A stretch of DNA of 64,000 nt, taken from Bemisia tabaci (taxonomy: Eukaryota; Arthropoda; Insecta; Hemiptera; Aleyrodidae). The notes under the pieces were generated by a model. The model was not told the origin of the DNA. It worked only from the letters and a program-made list of their open reading frames with translations, and did not search any database. The translations under genes and the position numbers were made by a program. The stretch is taken from contig NC_092794.1 in assembly GCF_918797505.1 (NCBI RefSeq), positions 66,315,345 to 66,379,344 on the forward strand. The letters are read 5' to 3'. This document shows, piece after piece, positions 23,000 through 35,046 of this stretch; position 1 is the stretch's first letter, and every line of letters starts with the position of its first letter.

Positions 23000-24162
23000 T
23001 CATGTTTGGCAACGTTAAGAGAGCAATATGCCCACACTTTTGATATTTGCTCCAATTTTTTAATCCTTTTTGACCGTTACTCCCTCACAAACTCCTCTCC
23101 CCCGCAAACTCGAGCATATTGTCCACCCACATCCGCAAATTTTTCTTCTTTCTCTCCCATCGGTTTTCATCCACTCTCTCTCCCTCAAAACACGTTCCCT
23201 TTCCTCGTTTTCTCTTTCCTTCGTTGTTCGTGTCACTTCGCGAGTCGCACGGGGATTGAACGTAGACTATGAATAGTCTAAATTATCTCACCTAAAATTT
23301 ATCACGTTTGATCTACCTCCGAAAAAAAGCCCAGTTTTTCTTAGTTCATTGCTGATATGCCACGAGTGCTGTTATCACAACGTGTTTTCTCATTCTTTCC
23401 GGGATTACAACCGCGCATCATTACCTAAATCAATGTGCAATTTTTTAAGTGCTTAATTCGCAATTTTTAACTAATTTTGTCTTATTTGAAGGGATTTTAC
23501 TCATAATGCCAAGGGCAAGTTTTTTTGGATCATTTACTAATATGTGTTAATTTAAAATAACGACAAGAATTTGAATATTCTGTATCCGTTTTCAAAGTAG
23601 GCTTCTTTAAGTTGCCTTTTTCGACACATCGGAGTGATGTAGTGCGTCCTAAAAATAAGCGCAGAAACAAACTTTCTATCAATTGAAGGAGCTTCCAAGG
23701 AAAATTTCAAAGATGTGAAGTGATATAGTGATTGGAAACGCTTCGCTCAAACGTGCTCAAAATTTCAACTCCTAAGTGCTTCAGAATTTTATTTGAGCTT
23801 TTACACTTGAAAGTCGAGCGGAAGTTTGATTTATAGTGATTATAACACAAGAGAACTCGAATCGTTCTTGCAGAAATGAATGACAGAAACCGATGGCGTT
23901 CGATTTTTTTATTCTATTTCCATTTTCATTTCTCGTTTTCGTCTCAATTTTTGTGAAATTGGATATCGCAGACGGATATTTGTCGACGGGAAAGTGTGTG
24001 TCGGGAATTCTCGGAAAACATAAAAAACTGCGAAAATCTATCTCTCAATCGCTTTAAGCGAGATTTCAATGATCGCCAACTTGTATACTCGTGATGGAAT
24101 TGTGTTATGAAGACGTCACCACACGACTGAACTGAATGGCCGATTTATGAAGGTGTAAAATT
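23000..24162. other. AT-rich sequence preceding the candidate exon; possible 5' UTR
   Basis: There is a pyrimidine-rich patch at 23080-23230. From about 23640 onward the sequence has many short upstream ATGs and the texture of an insect leader. Acceptor-like sites occur before 23872 (GTTCTTGCAG) and 23972. None can be confirmed. Confidence 0.3.
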
Positions 24163-24279
24163 ATGGACGGGGATCATTGGCACCACCACACTCACCTCCA
24201 TACGGGAGCCCTTTATCACGAGGGGGAGGACCCTGGACCCAGCGGGCACCTTCCTGAGGAATACATCCATCCGAATGAG
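24163..24279 (+). CDS. Candidate first coding exon of an unidentified gene
   Basis: ATG at 24163 (context AAATTATGG, first ATG after an in-frame TGA at 24148) opens 39 codons rich in His, Gly and Pro. It starts MDGDHWHHHTHLHTG and ends EEYIHPNE before the donor GAG/GTAATA. The segment is clearly GC-richer than its flanks, and the AT-rich 700 bases before it with several small uORFs resemble an insect 5' UTR. I do not recognise the protein. The donor is phase 0, like that of the Iroquois exon at 55600, so it could be an alternative first exon of that gene, an independent gene, or chance. No second exon was found. Confidence 0.35.
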
Positions 24280-24594
24280 GTAATAAAGTACTTATTGTTC
24301 AGCTGCTTGCAGTGCACGAATCCCTGCCATAGAAAGTACTCTTGCTCTTCACTCTCTACGTTTTCTTTGCTACTCACTTCCAATTTTTCTGAGCGCACCT
24401 TTGACCAATCAGAAGCCTCCATCGATGTATAACGGAGTATATTACTTTATTACTGACTATTTGTTTTTGTTTTTATGGTTCTCCTGGATGAAAGCAAATA
24501 AACCTGTAAATTGAAAAGAAAGAAACAATATAAAATAACAATAACATCCATGCTCCCAATCGAACAGGGTGAGAGAGAAAGAGGGAACACCCAG

Positions 24595-24695
24595 GGAAGA
24601 GAAGAGAGTATAGACGGAACCAGGATTTCTCCCTGGGGGAGGGGGAGAAGGGGGGGGGGGAGAAGGGGGGGGAGAAGGGGGGGAGAAGGGGGGGG
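24595..24695. repeat. G-rich purine tract with quadruplex potential
   Basis: Runs of 6-10 G separated by AGAA recur four or more times between 24630 and 24693. The overlapping 75-104-codon frames on both strands are artefacts of this tract. Confidence 0.85.
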
Positions 24696-24816
24696 GGCAC
24701 GGACCTTGTTCAACGGGGACATTGAAAAGCGCCTCAACATAAGGACACTGGGACCATTACTCAAGCTTTACGGTGGTCAAGGGGATCTACTTGAAGACTT
24801 ATTTCAAATTGAGACA

Positions 24817-25229
24817 CACTGAAAAAAAAATCTCGGTGTATTTACTAAGAAAAGGGTAAAATTACCAAGAATTCAGGGTTCTATTTGATTCCAGTTTTTT
24901 CTTGGTAAAATTACCATTTATGGAATTGGTAATTTCACTGAGAAATCTCGGTAAAATTATCGAACTTCTTCGGTAATTTTACTGGACCTTGGTAAAAATG
25001 CCAATATTTTTTATCGACTGTGGTAGAATTACCGAGATAAAATGGCAAAGTTACCGGGAATTGATTAACAATAAAAGTGGTATTCTTCCCTGGAAAAACA
25101 GTAAAAATACCGGTTTTTAGGTAAGCTTACCAGTCCATCTTGGTAAAATTACCAATAATTGGTAGAAAAAGTGAGATGGTAAAGGTACCAACGGACCTTC
25201 GTAAAAATGCCGGGAATTTTTTTTCAGTG
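24817..25229 (+). mobile_element. MITE family B, copy 1
   Basis: 413 bp with ends CACTGAAAAAAAAATCTCGG...AATTTTTTTTCAGTG, flanked by CA/CA. The interior repeats GGTAAAATTACC-type motifs in both directions. Confidence 0.88.
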
Positions 25230-27630
25230 CATCTCGCTTTTCTCACCGATTTGGTAAAATGTGACTTAACGGTAACACAGGTGTCTAGAAATCATTCTGA
25301 AAATTGGCCTGGATTCTCCGAGGTTGGCCAAAGAAGCTGGGCATCCCCGGCTTTCTCCCTAGTTTTGCATGTAGGCGAACGTTTAAATTTGCGAGAACAC
25401 TGAAATTTGCGGCTTATGTAAAAATTATAGGTATATTGGTATCGATTTTTTATGACCTTAAAAGCCTTGGGTCAAAGTTTAAAACCATAATTTTCATCGA
25501 AACACGTAATAAAGGTTTAAACTGAACATTGTGTCCACGGTCAACAACGCTGTCAGCTCCATGGATCTTTTCTATCCTTGAATGATGTCGATTCTCCACT
25601 TTTTGCGCTAGGGCAAGCTTATAAAGCACTATAATTTCCTAGCGATAGATAGTTAAGCCTAAAGAAATGTTTCAATTCAGTATGACTTTTCATGAATAAA
25701 TAAACGAAGTAGTTATTCATCGGTACCGTGCTGTCAAGTAAAGCGTTATTTGTCGATTTCATACCCTCCAATGAAACATTATTTGTCTCTGCTACATCGC
25801 TAACCAGAAAATCTTCCTAGAAATTTGTAAGAAGTTATACTTTAACAATTTAAAACTAGTAAATATTCTATATTAAATCTCAAACACTAAAAGCTTACTA
25901 AAAATAGATAACTGATGTGGTTATTCATGGGCACCTTCAGAACGAACTCCTCCTTTCACCGATACATGACATCATCATGATGTTTCATTTGAAAATAGAT
26001 GAAGGTGGCCACATTACTGCAAGCAACTATTACTGCCCCTGAGCCGCACACATTGCTTACCTCGGTATTGAAGGCGGACTGGTCAGAATGAGTGCGCAAC
26101 TGTGAACTGTTGACAGTAGTTCACTAATACAATGTTTAATACGAATGAACGTCGTTACATGCGCGTTCAATATTTACGTGTTTACTCGATTCCTCCAGAT
26201 ATACATATAATACAAAATAATCGCCGTGGGATGGCGTTTGCCTATTAACTTTGCTTAAAAATTCACATACAGAAATGAAACATTTTAGGCATACGAATGA
26301 AGTTTCACCAATTATTTTTTTTATTAGTTTTCAAGTGCCGATTTCCAAAATCATCCGGTAAAATCACCTCAGCGGTACAAAGTTTTCCAGTTATCGGTAA
26401 AAAGAGTCATTTGGAAATGTCACCATAGCGAGAAGGGGGGATTTTTCCCGCGGTTAGCTGTAAAAAAGTCATCAAATAAATTTACGTCAGCCGTATGCTA
26501 GGAGGATTTGCTGGTTGGGGATTTTGTATGCCGAGAAAAACCGGCGTCCAATTAGGATTGACTAACTTTTGTAGTATTTATGAAAGGAAAATACCTGACT
26601 GACGGGAATATAAGCTGTTGTTTCCATTGAAAACAAGAAAAAAAAAAATTAAACAAAAAATAGTCCGATTAAACTTTATCTCGACGGTCAATCTTTTTCT
26701 CTTATACCAGTCTACCCTTGTCTTTAAAAGTGGAGCACAATTATGGGTTTATGAGGGTTTCCGAGTACTTGAAGAGGGATGAAAGATAGGCACTTGGGGT
26801 GAAAGTAATATCTTCGTGACTTGGGGCTATATAACTCTTTACAACGCCCAGATTGCCGTTTTGCAGAGGTTTAAAAACCTGCAGGGTACTTCTTTTGCCT
26901 CATCTGAGTCCATTCATCGCTTAAATAATTTGCGTCAATTAAGTCGCACTCGCCATGCGATTTCCAGCCGAGAAAATCTTGCTCCACCAAGGAGAAAAAA
27001 GAAAGAAGTTTGCGCTTTCTTTGAATTTTATCTATAGCTCTAGGTTTTTTTGTAAGGTGTCGTCAGAATAGAAGCACAAATATCCAAAGTTCAGTCTTGA
27101 GTGTCGAATGGTAATGAAGGCGTTCGAGGTATCGCTCGACATTTCTATCCTTAATGGATGGAAATTCTTAAATAACCTTTACCAGAAATGAATTTGCCGC
27201 ATGAAATGTTACTTGCCCATGTGCTCAAAAATTAATTAAAATTGCGGAACTAATGCTCGGAACTTATTCTTTCAGACATAAATACATACCAGTCCCCCAG
27301 ATCAAAAGATACCTACCTCCATTTTTTATTCTTTTCAAGATATTAAGGGAAAACTGTGCGTCAGCCCCACTGATCCCAACGTAAATCGCAATTTTTGAAA
27401 CTTTGTATCTAAAAACTAAAAACGCGGCGCAAGATAGGGCTATAAATTTTTTCATGAACACGGAATAGTTATTTGAGATTTTCAAAGTGCCACTTACCCG
27501 ATTTTTGCAATAATGCGAGTTAGGTACCTCTCGGCTCTGGGGAACTGATTAGAATTTTTAAATTCCAATTCTTCCAACCAACTCAACAAAAGTCGCTCTA
27601 CTGGAAATTTTATCCGTGTATTATGATCTC
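25230..27630. other. Gene-free stretch
   Basis: No convincing gene. An inverted, diverged copy of the repeat seen at 9050 lies at about 26010-26110 (TGCAAGCAACTATTACTGC). The remainder is AT-rich. Confidence 0.4.
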
Positions 27631-27636
27631 TCAGTA

Positions 27637-27868
27637 CGCTGGAAAAAAAACACATTGGATCTAGAGTCCAGACTCTTAAAAACATCGACAAGAAAAAATA
27701 CTCTTGATTCAATCAGATTTAAGCTTAAATCAAGAACCCAGCCTCTTCATTTGAGCGGATTTCCTTTTGATTTAAGCTTAAATCAGATTGAATCAAGGGT
27801 CATTTTTCTTGTCAATGTTTTCAAGAGTCTGGATTCTAGATCCAATGTGTTTTTTTATTTTTTCAGTA
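27637..27868. mobile_element. Foldback MITE, family C, copy 1
   Basis: Ends CGCTGGAAAAAAAACACATT...TTTTTTCAGTA, flanked by TA. Both arms carry GGATCTAGAGTCCAGACTC and AAGAAAAAATACTCTTGATT, and the centre is TTTAAGCTTAAATC. Other copies are at 53469 and 59661. Confidence 0.87.
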
Positions 27869-28299
27869 TAGTAAGCTACTACTTTTATATATATTACTCC
27901 TGAACGATCCCCCCAACTGCAAATAAATCAAATTGCAGCCCGGAATTAAAAATGCGACAAGGTAACTCATTTTTGAAGACGTCTTCATCTGATAGAGCGG
28001 AAAACTTGGCTGCCGATCGGATGTTGTTTCGGCTCCGATCAATCAGAACACAGGTGTTTAACCTTGCATTTAATTCAATTTTCACAGCGGCGAACGTGTG
28101 GGAATTCTTGTTCTGACACTGCGTAAATGTTATCTCTCTGATAGAAAACATACAAACATTTGTGTAATGCTATTTGGACGACATTTTATGGGTTTCGCCA
28201 TCTCCCGCGCCCGCGCCCTCGCGACATCACGCAGTGTTGCCACTTTAATGCAAAAAATTCGTGTATATTCCACCGGTGCATTACTGGGCATTGCTAGTT

Positions 28300-28552
28300 G
28301 GACCGAGTTTAACAGAGGGGAACCAAGCCACATCAGCTATTGCCAAGTTTAACTGGGCAGTTAAATTTTTTAAGAGAGAACGTTTGTTCGGATTTCTTTG
28401 ACAATTTTAAGGAATTTGCTTCGTACCATGGAGAATTTTCACTGAAATTTGCACGAAAATCCGCACAACCGTTTTCATGTAAAAAATTAAATTGCCCGGT
28501 TAAATTTGGCAATAGCTGATGTGGTTTGGTTCCTTTCTGTTTAACGCGGTCC
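28300..28552. mobile_element. MITE family G, copy 1 (uninterrupted)
   Basis: Ends GGACCGAGTTTAACAGAGGG and TTTCTGTTTAACGCGGTCC, flanked by AGTT on both sides (4-bp duplication). It serves as the empty-site reference for the interrupted copies at 41315 and 59508. Confidence 0.85.
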
Positions 28553-29177
28553 AGTTATGGGTAAAATTCTCTATTTGTTTTTTCAAAGATTGAGTTTTAG
28601 GCAGAATTAAGGAGGGGCCGGGGAGTCTTGGCTTTCACAGATCCGCTTTGAACTTTCCGAGAACTGCGCCAAGGGTTTTGCTGAAAAAGGGCGTTCAATA
28701 TTTTTCATTGTTGAAATTGGGATTTGATCAATTTGTTGGCGAGAGCAGCTCTATAGACGACTCAATTTTTCAAAATTTCCCCAAAAATGTCCTTTTGGAC
28801 TCCGCTATGGAGCTAGGTAAATCTCCTAAGCCCTCATTTGAAGATAAATAATTCCAATAGATTCCTTTCAGTGGAGTGTCTTATAGTACCTCCTAGACCC
28901 CCCCCCCTCTCTCTGATAAGGTGGTTTCCTACCTTTCCCTCCAGTAAAAAATTTCCGGTTCTGCCCACGATTGATTTGAACTAACATTGTGAAGAAAATA
29001 AACTCACCATAATTATTATAAATACCATACCCAATAAATTATTTAAAAAGAATTATAAAAAAATATGAAAGAAAAAAGGAACAAAACGTATGGTTTAAAA
29101 ACGATTTTAATATAGGAAACTTTTCCTTGGTGTGTTAGAATCAACGTTCCCCGGCCGTCGGGCTACTTCAAAATATA

Positions 29178-29590
29178 CACTGAAAAAAAAATCTCGGAGT
29201 ATTTACTAAGAAAAGGGTAAAATTACCAAGAATTCAGGGTTCTATTTGATCCCAGTTTTTTCTTGGTAAAATTACCATTTATGGAATTGGTAATTTTACC
29301 AAGAATCTCAGTAAAATTGTAGAACTTTCTCGGTAATTTTACTGGACTCCAGTAAAAACGCCAATATTTTTTATCGACTGTGGTGGAATTACCGAGATAA
29401 AATGGCAAAGTTACCGGGAATTGATTACCAATAAAAGTGGTATTCTTACCTGAAAAAAACAGTAATAATACCGGTTTTTAGGTAAGCTTACCAGTCTATC
29501 TTGGTAAAATTACCAATAATTGGTAAAAAAAGTGAGATGGTAAAGGTACCAACGGACCTTGGTAAAAACACTGAGAATTTTTTTTCAGTG
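29178..29590 (+). mobile_element. MITE family B, copy 2
   Basis: Same length (413 bp) and orientation as copy 1, and very similar throughout, with TA on both sides. High similarity suggests recent activity. Confidence 0.9.
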
Positions 29591-30729
29591 TACCAACGCA
29601 ATGTGACAGCTGTGTTCGTGTATTTGACAGCGCTATCTCTGTGCAGAGAACGTGACTACCAGTGGTGTGTTTTCCCATATTTCTCTCAGACGGCCATTCT
29701 ACAACCTTTACTTCGAATGTCTTCTATAAAAGTAAATTTTGAAATCAACCAGTGGCAGTGGTACAACTGTATTGTTCCACTATTTTTACGCAAGAGAGGA
29801 TCGTAAAATTGCCGTCCTTACAGGCTGGCAAGAACTCCATTCCACGAGCGTAGCTTCTCTCGATTTGCAGGAGCACGGATTGATTTTGTGCGGGAAAAAA
29901 CTTGAAAATTCAGATCTTTTGGATTGCTGAAGTTAGTGACTTCGGAAACTTGAGGTCTAGCTGCCGAAGTTTGGGTGAACTTCGGTTGACCTCGAAGAAG
30001 TTGCGACTGAAGTATTAACCGAATTCTAAACCCAAGCTGTGACCCAAACTTCGGCAGGCGAATTTCAAGTTTCAGGATGCACGAGCCAGAAAACTTTGGA
30101 AGTCCCGACAACCAAAACTTCGGGTTTCCACGAAGTTTTATTCTCCGTGAGTTTTAGGAAAATTAGGCGAGCATTTCAAATAAATGGCACTTCAGGGGAA
30201 ATTTTGTACTCAGTATCAGATTGATTATGTACAAGGAAAAGGTAATTTGTCCAGTAAATGTATTCAACATCGGAATGTTCAAAAGACATTTTCACGTGCA
30301 TCAGGGTTGAGCAACAGGAATTCAGGAAAATTGATTTACGGAGAAGAGGGGGCACCCTCCAAAAAACACGCTATTGGCTTTCTATAAAGGATTGGCGAAA
30401 TCTTAATGTAAACCTTATTCAAGATTAGGTCACTGCGCAAGCGAGTATTACAGCAAGGAAATCACTTCATGCAAAAATCCACTGTACACTTCCTCACAGG
30501 TCTCTTACCGACCCCAGTAAGGTGTGGGTCAGTAACCATAGGGGCGGTGAGGGGGTGAAAGGGATCTGGGCCCCAATTTTTTCAATAAACGACTGAAAAA
30601 CAAAAAAAAAAAAAATCCGAAAAACGTTATTTTTCTTTATTTCCAGCTTTTACTTTTATTTCAAGCCCCCCTTCGAAATTCTTGACCATGGACCCTCCCA
30701 TAAAAAATGTCCAGTTTTTTTCCCTAGAT

Positions 30730-31760
30730 TCATCGTATCGATGTCCATCCTTTATCATCCATTCGCTTCACACCAAGGCGGCAAGGCGGCGGCCGCGGGT
30801 CTATTCGACTGTTTACCATTGGAAGCGAAGCCCTCGGTCCGCCCGTGGAAAACCGAAAACAAAAAGTGAAATAGATAATAAAAAAGTCCAAAAAGTAGAT
30901 GTAAATTAGTCATTGAACCCGCGCGCGCGGCCGCGGCCGTTGGAGAAGCAAGTGCGCCTGCACTCAACATCTGATATTTCGGTCCAACTCGGGAGTCGGG
31001 ACTGTAAAATCGTGCAACAAATTTCAATTAGTAAAAATGTGATTAGCCACAAGATCGTGGACATTCGGGTAAATTTGGCAACGGCGCACTGGTCAAACTG
31101 TAAGTACCTCTTTTTTTCTACATACGACTATCCGCGGTGCGGCTGTTGATTGACATGGCGGGGCGTCTCTCACCTGCGCTCGGCTCCGCGGTCATAAACC
31201 AAACCAAATATTTGTTGTTGTGAGTAATTAATGCCTTGAGTCGCCTTTCAACAATCCCGCCTTTTGTCTTTAACCAGCGCCTTTTCTCCTCCTCGTTTCC
31301 TTGTATTTTCTTTTTTTTGTTTTTGGTTTTTTTTTATTTTTTTTTTAATTTTATTGCTTGATTAGCCCTCGAAAGCCCCCCCCCCCCGGACGGGGCCTCG
31401 CGTCTGGGGCACTTCAAAGTTGGCGCTAAAGACTGTGGCTCCGGCCGGACTTTATAGTGCAATTTCAAGCCGGAGTTTTTTCGGTGTTCGAGTTTTATTG
31501 TGTTCCAGGTTAAATTTAATTAAACTCCGACACCGTTTTTTATTGTCCGCCTGTGTTTTCGTTTCGTGCCCCTCTTTTCGCCCGCAGTGGAGGTCGCGGG
31601 AGGGGCGGGGGTCGGGGGGGGGGCGAAGGGTTTATTAATCCTGTCGCGACTTGCGGCCCTAGCGACGTATAGGATCGAACGTGATCTGCATAAAATCGTC
31701 GGTTGGAGGGATACTCCATCAATTGATAGCGCGTGTGCTGTAAAACGAATCGGGGCCTAA
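30730..31760. promoter_or_regulatory. GC-rich single-copy island, candidate enhancer/promoter
   Basis: This is a kilobase of CpG-rich blocks (GCGCGCGCGGCCGCGGCCG near 30920; 31380-31640) mixed with AT cores such as GAGTAATTAATGCC, AAATTTAATTAAACTCC, GTTTATTAATCC and CATCAATTGATAG. A textbook donor AAACT/GTAAGTACC lies at 31100. Open frames on both strands are composition-driven. Confidence 0.4.
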
Positions 31761-32120
31761 ACAAGCTCCTCTTTGGTCATCTTAATAAGTTCGGCTTATT
31801 TTAAGAGAAAAACGTCGGAAACATTTGATATACGTCCCGTGAGTAGCTCTTGAATAGTTGCAGCATTTAAAGTTAAACTTGGAACGAGAAAATAATTCCG
31901 GGTGGTGGCCGTTAGTTTTCGATGAGTCGAGACTTCTTATACACAGTTCATTTGGATCGTAAATAGGAAAAAGGAAGGTAGGTCTTTTTCTCTCTTCTTA
32001 CTTTCGTTATAGCGCCACCCGAGATGGTTCAAAAATCTTCGTACATTCCTACATCAAAATCTTCAGGAAGATCCCTTTGATGTGCCCGAGTGGTGATCCT
32101 AATTTGGAAAAATATTATCA

Positions 32121-32296
32121 CACTGAAAAAAAAAGTTACGGGCTATATAGACACATCGTACGCTCTGGGCTCGAAAGCCGAAAGTTCCGGGTGCTATACC
32201 CGGAACTTTCGGGCACTGAACCCGGAACGCAGACGGTATGTCTATATGTATAGCCCGCAAGTACGGCTTTCACGGCCGGAGTTTTTTTTCTCAGTA
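32121..32296. mobile_element. MITE family D, copy 1
   Basis: Ends CACTGAAAAAAAAAGTTACG...GGAGTTTTTTTTCTCAGTA. Inside are GGCTATATAGACA and TGTCTATATGTATAGCCC, and a central inverted repeat GAAAGTTCCGGGT/ACCCGGAACTTTC. Confidence 0.85.
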
Positions 32297-32826
32297 CTTT
32301 ATCCAAGTTTTTTTTTTTTTTTTTTTGAACCGTTAGTAACCGATTTTCATCGTTTCCGTTGTCACCCCAACCAAGCGCTGACTCCAGGTGACGGATCGTT
32401 CAATGAACCGTTGAATTGTTGAATTTGCAGGTGTAAGTGCTTTTGGATCGGCGGGGGTTTCCAGACGTTGGGAGCCAAAGTCGAAGAGGGGGCACCAAGA
32501 CCAACACTGTCACCGGGCGTCCGCCCCGGAGATGCGGGTTCCTGTTCCCTGCTCCGCTGTGACATTGACAGAAAACTAATGAATTACTTCACCCACCTGT
32601 CATTTGGAGGAAATTACCCGAATAGAGCCTCACGGACACTTGGTCAGTTGAGGTAACCGTGGGAATTGGAGGAACTTAAAAATGCGGTGAAAAAGTCATA
32701 ACGAAGGTGATCTATCCGGAAACAGTTGTATCGTGGAATTTTACTGAAGGCTCCTAAAAATTGTTCTTTTTATAATGTCGAGTTGAATGCCTTTTTAGAC
32801 CTTCTTTAATTACAATGTAAACCATA

Positions 32827-33945
32827 CACTGAGAAAAAAAAAACCCTCCGGCCGTGGAAGCCGTACTTACGGGCTATACAGGGTGATCCAAAAGTCCCTT
32901 CCACCCCCTCTAACTTTTTACCTAATTGAGGTAAAGATTTGAAACTTGGGGGATATTCCTAGGTCAAAGGGAGCTACTTTTTGGCCCCCCTAAAATTTTC
33001 AGGGGGCCCCCCTTGGGGGGGCAACGGCCCCCAACTTTTAATTTTCAAATAGGAAGACCCCCTTTGTGATAGCTCGTTCGAAAGATCATAAAAAAAGAAA
33101 ACTTTTCGCGCAAACCCGAAGTCAATATCTCAAACCGTTTCAAAATGGCGGCCGGTTAAAGTTCAAAATGGCCGAAAATTCACACCGGTTATTTGTCGAT
33201 GGATTTGCGCGAAAATCGGTATGTAGGGGTATTTTGACAGGAGAAAAACGAATTTGACGTTAGATTTTCAAAAAAACCGAAATTTCCAAAATGGCGGCCG
33301 GTTAAAGTTCAAAATGACCAAAAATTGATTTTTTTAAATTCTAAGTTCAAATTTGTTTATCTTATGCCAAAATACTCTCAAATTCCAAGTTTTAGGCAAA
33401 TCCATCAGTAAAAAACCGAGGTGACAATTTTCGGCCATTTTAAACTTTAACCGGCGGCCATTTTGGAAATTTCGGTTTTTTTGAAAATCTAACGTCAAAT
33501 TCGTTTTTCTCGTGTCAAAATACCCCTACATACCGATTTTCGCGCAAATCCATCGACAAATAACCGGTGTGAATTTTCGGCCATTTTGAACTTTAACCGG
33601 CCGCCATTTTGAAACGGTTTGAGATATTGACTTCGGGTTTGCGCAAAAAGTTTTCTTTTTTTATGCTCTTTCGAACGAGCTATCACAAAGGGGGTCTTCC
33701 TATTTGAAAATTAAAAGTTGGGGGCCGTTGCCGCCCCAAGGGGGGCCCCCCTGAAAATTTTAGGGGGGCCAAAGAGTAGCTCCCTTTGACCTAGGAATAT
33801 CCCCCAAGTTTCAAATCTTTACCTCAATTAGGTAAAAAGTTACAGGGGGTGGAAGGGACTTTTGGATCACCCTGTATAGACATACTACGGCGTTCCGGGA
33901 GAAGCACCGGAGGCAATCAAAGCTACGGCTTGAAGCAATCGGAAT
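32827..33945. mobile_element. MITE family D, copy 2, interrupted by the 1-kb palindrome
   Basis: The left end CACTGAGAAAAAAAAAACCC and GGCCGTGGAAGCCGTACTTA run to GGGCTATA. The palindromic element 32879-33874 then intervenes, and the D sequence resumes with TAGACATACTACGGCGTTCC. The right end is eroded, so the stated end is approximate. Confidence 0.75.
32879..33874. mobile_element. Near-perfect 1-kb palindromic element (family E)
   Basis: Starts CAGGGTGATCCAAAAGTCCC and ends with its inverse GGGACTTTTGGATCACCCTG, flanked by TA on both sides. The arms of about 450 bases are almost identical: the 63-codon frames they create at 33066-33257 (+) and 33495-33686 (-) differ at only two residues. 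The spacer is centred on about 33376. TA target and short ends suggest a Tc1/mariner-like non-autonomous element, but the superfamily is uncertain. A single, older arm is at 49863. Confidence 0.9.
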
Positions 33946-34214
33946 TTTCCTCATCTTAATTTCAATCCAAAGATTTGTTCAGGGTAACCCAAAAAATAAG
34001 AAAAAATATCAATCGCGCATCTTCACATTTAGGTCCTTTTATGTTCTACTTCCCGTATTAACACAAAGTGTTCGGCCGTGCAGATAATACTCGCTAAGAC
34101 ATTATGCTCATCAATAACCGTTTAGCGAAAATTAGTGTTGACTTCCGAACTCAACTTTTACCCCGCCCGACTGCCCGAGTACTTAGATTGTTAGGATGGG
34201 TTCTCTAAAATACG

Positions 34215-34459
34215 TGGATGGCATTTAACCAGCGCGATTACAGCGTTTTCAAAATCATGCAACTTCCTCTGTTCTTATAAAAATACTCAAAATACGCACG
34301 GTATTAAAATTCACACAATTATTTGCCTTGGAAATGAACAATTTTTTGCTGAGGAGCAAAAACCATTTATTTTTCTGGCAGCTTTGTTTGACAATTATGA
34401 AGGAGCAACATTTTTACAACACTGTACTCGCGCTGGTTCCTCTCTGCTGAATGCGATCC
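34215..34459. mobile_element. MITE family H, copy 2
   Basis: Begins GGATGGCATTTAACCAGCGC and ends TGCTGAATGCGATCC, with the family interior GATTACAGCGTTTTCAAAAT. Confidence 0.78.
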
Positions 34460-34469
34460 ACATCACCTC

Positions 34470-35046
34470 CGAACAGGACGTTCCAGAGGGAGTCTAGAAT
34501 TGTTTCCTCCGTGTCCGCATCGAAATACCTCCGAAATACATCCCGTAGCCCACTGCGCGGAGTGCAAAAGCACGGGGCTACGGCGAAAGTCTAACTGCAC
34601 CTATTGCAGGTATCGTGATTTACATGACGTTGAATGAGGCCCGGGCCCGAGGGAAGAAAACCTCACGAGATCCCTCGGTGAGCCCCGACGCGGGTACCCA
34701 GACGTACTACTCGCGGCTCACGTGGAACTGGGGCTCGGGTGCTTTTGAGCGGGAGGTTGGAGGAGTCATCGCGTAGTCGGTCGCCGGTCGTGGACTCGGA
34801 ACAATGTCTCTATTGCCCGCGGGAATCCAACTCCGGCGCGGCCCGTCGCGGACTTTGGAATTGCCGCCTGATCCCGGGCCGCGATAAGGGATCCCCGGTC
34901 CCCGTGTTACCAGGGAGTCGCATTTTCCGAGTGGAGCATACAGATCTCCTGCGGGATTGCCAGTCTAGCATGAGAATGGAATCACGCCCGGGACCGGGTT
35001 CCTATCGCGGAATTTACCGGAATACGCCTGTTGGAGAATCTGCGCA
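34470..35046. other. CpG-rich unique block of unknown nature
   Basis: About 575 bases with high GC and many CpG (CCGGCGCGGCCCGTCGCGG) lie between an H-family MITE and the A-tract start CACTGAAAAAT at 35044. A 103-codon frame at 34739-35050 (+) starts MLLSGRLEESSRSR and contains LYCPRESNSG, but I recognise no family and there is no supporting splice structure. It could be captured gene sequence, a regulatory island or foreign DNA. Confidence 0.35.

Noticed and set aside
33066..33686. Pair of nearly identical 63-codon frames on opposite strands
   Set aside because: They are the two arms of the palindrome; no transposase features. Used only as a measure of arm identity.
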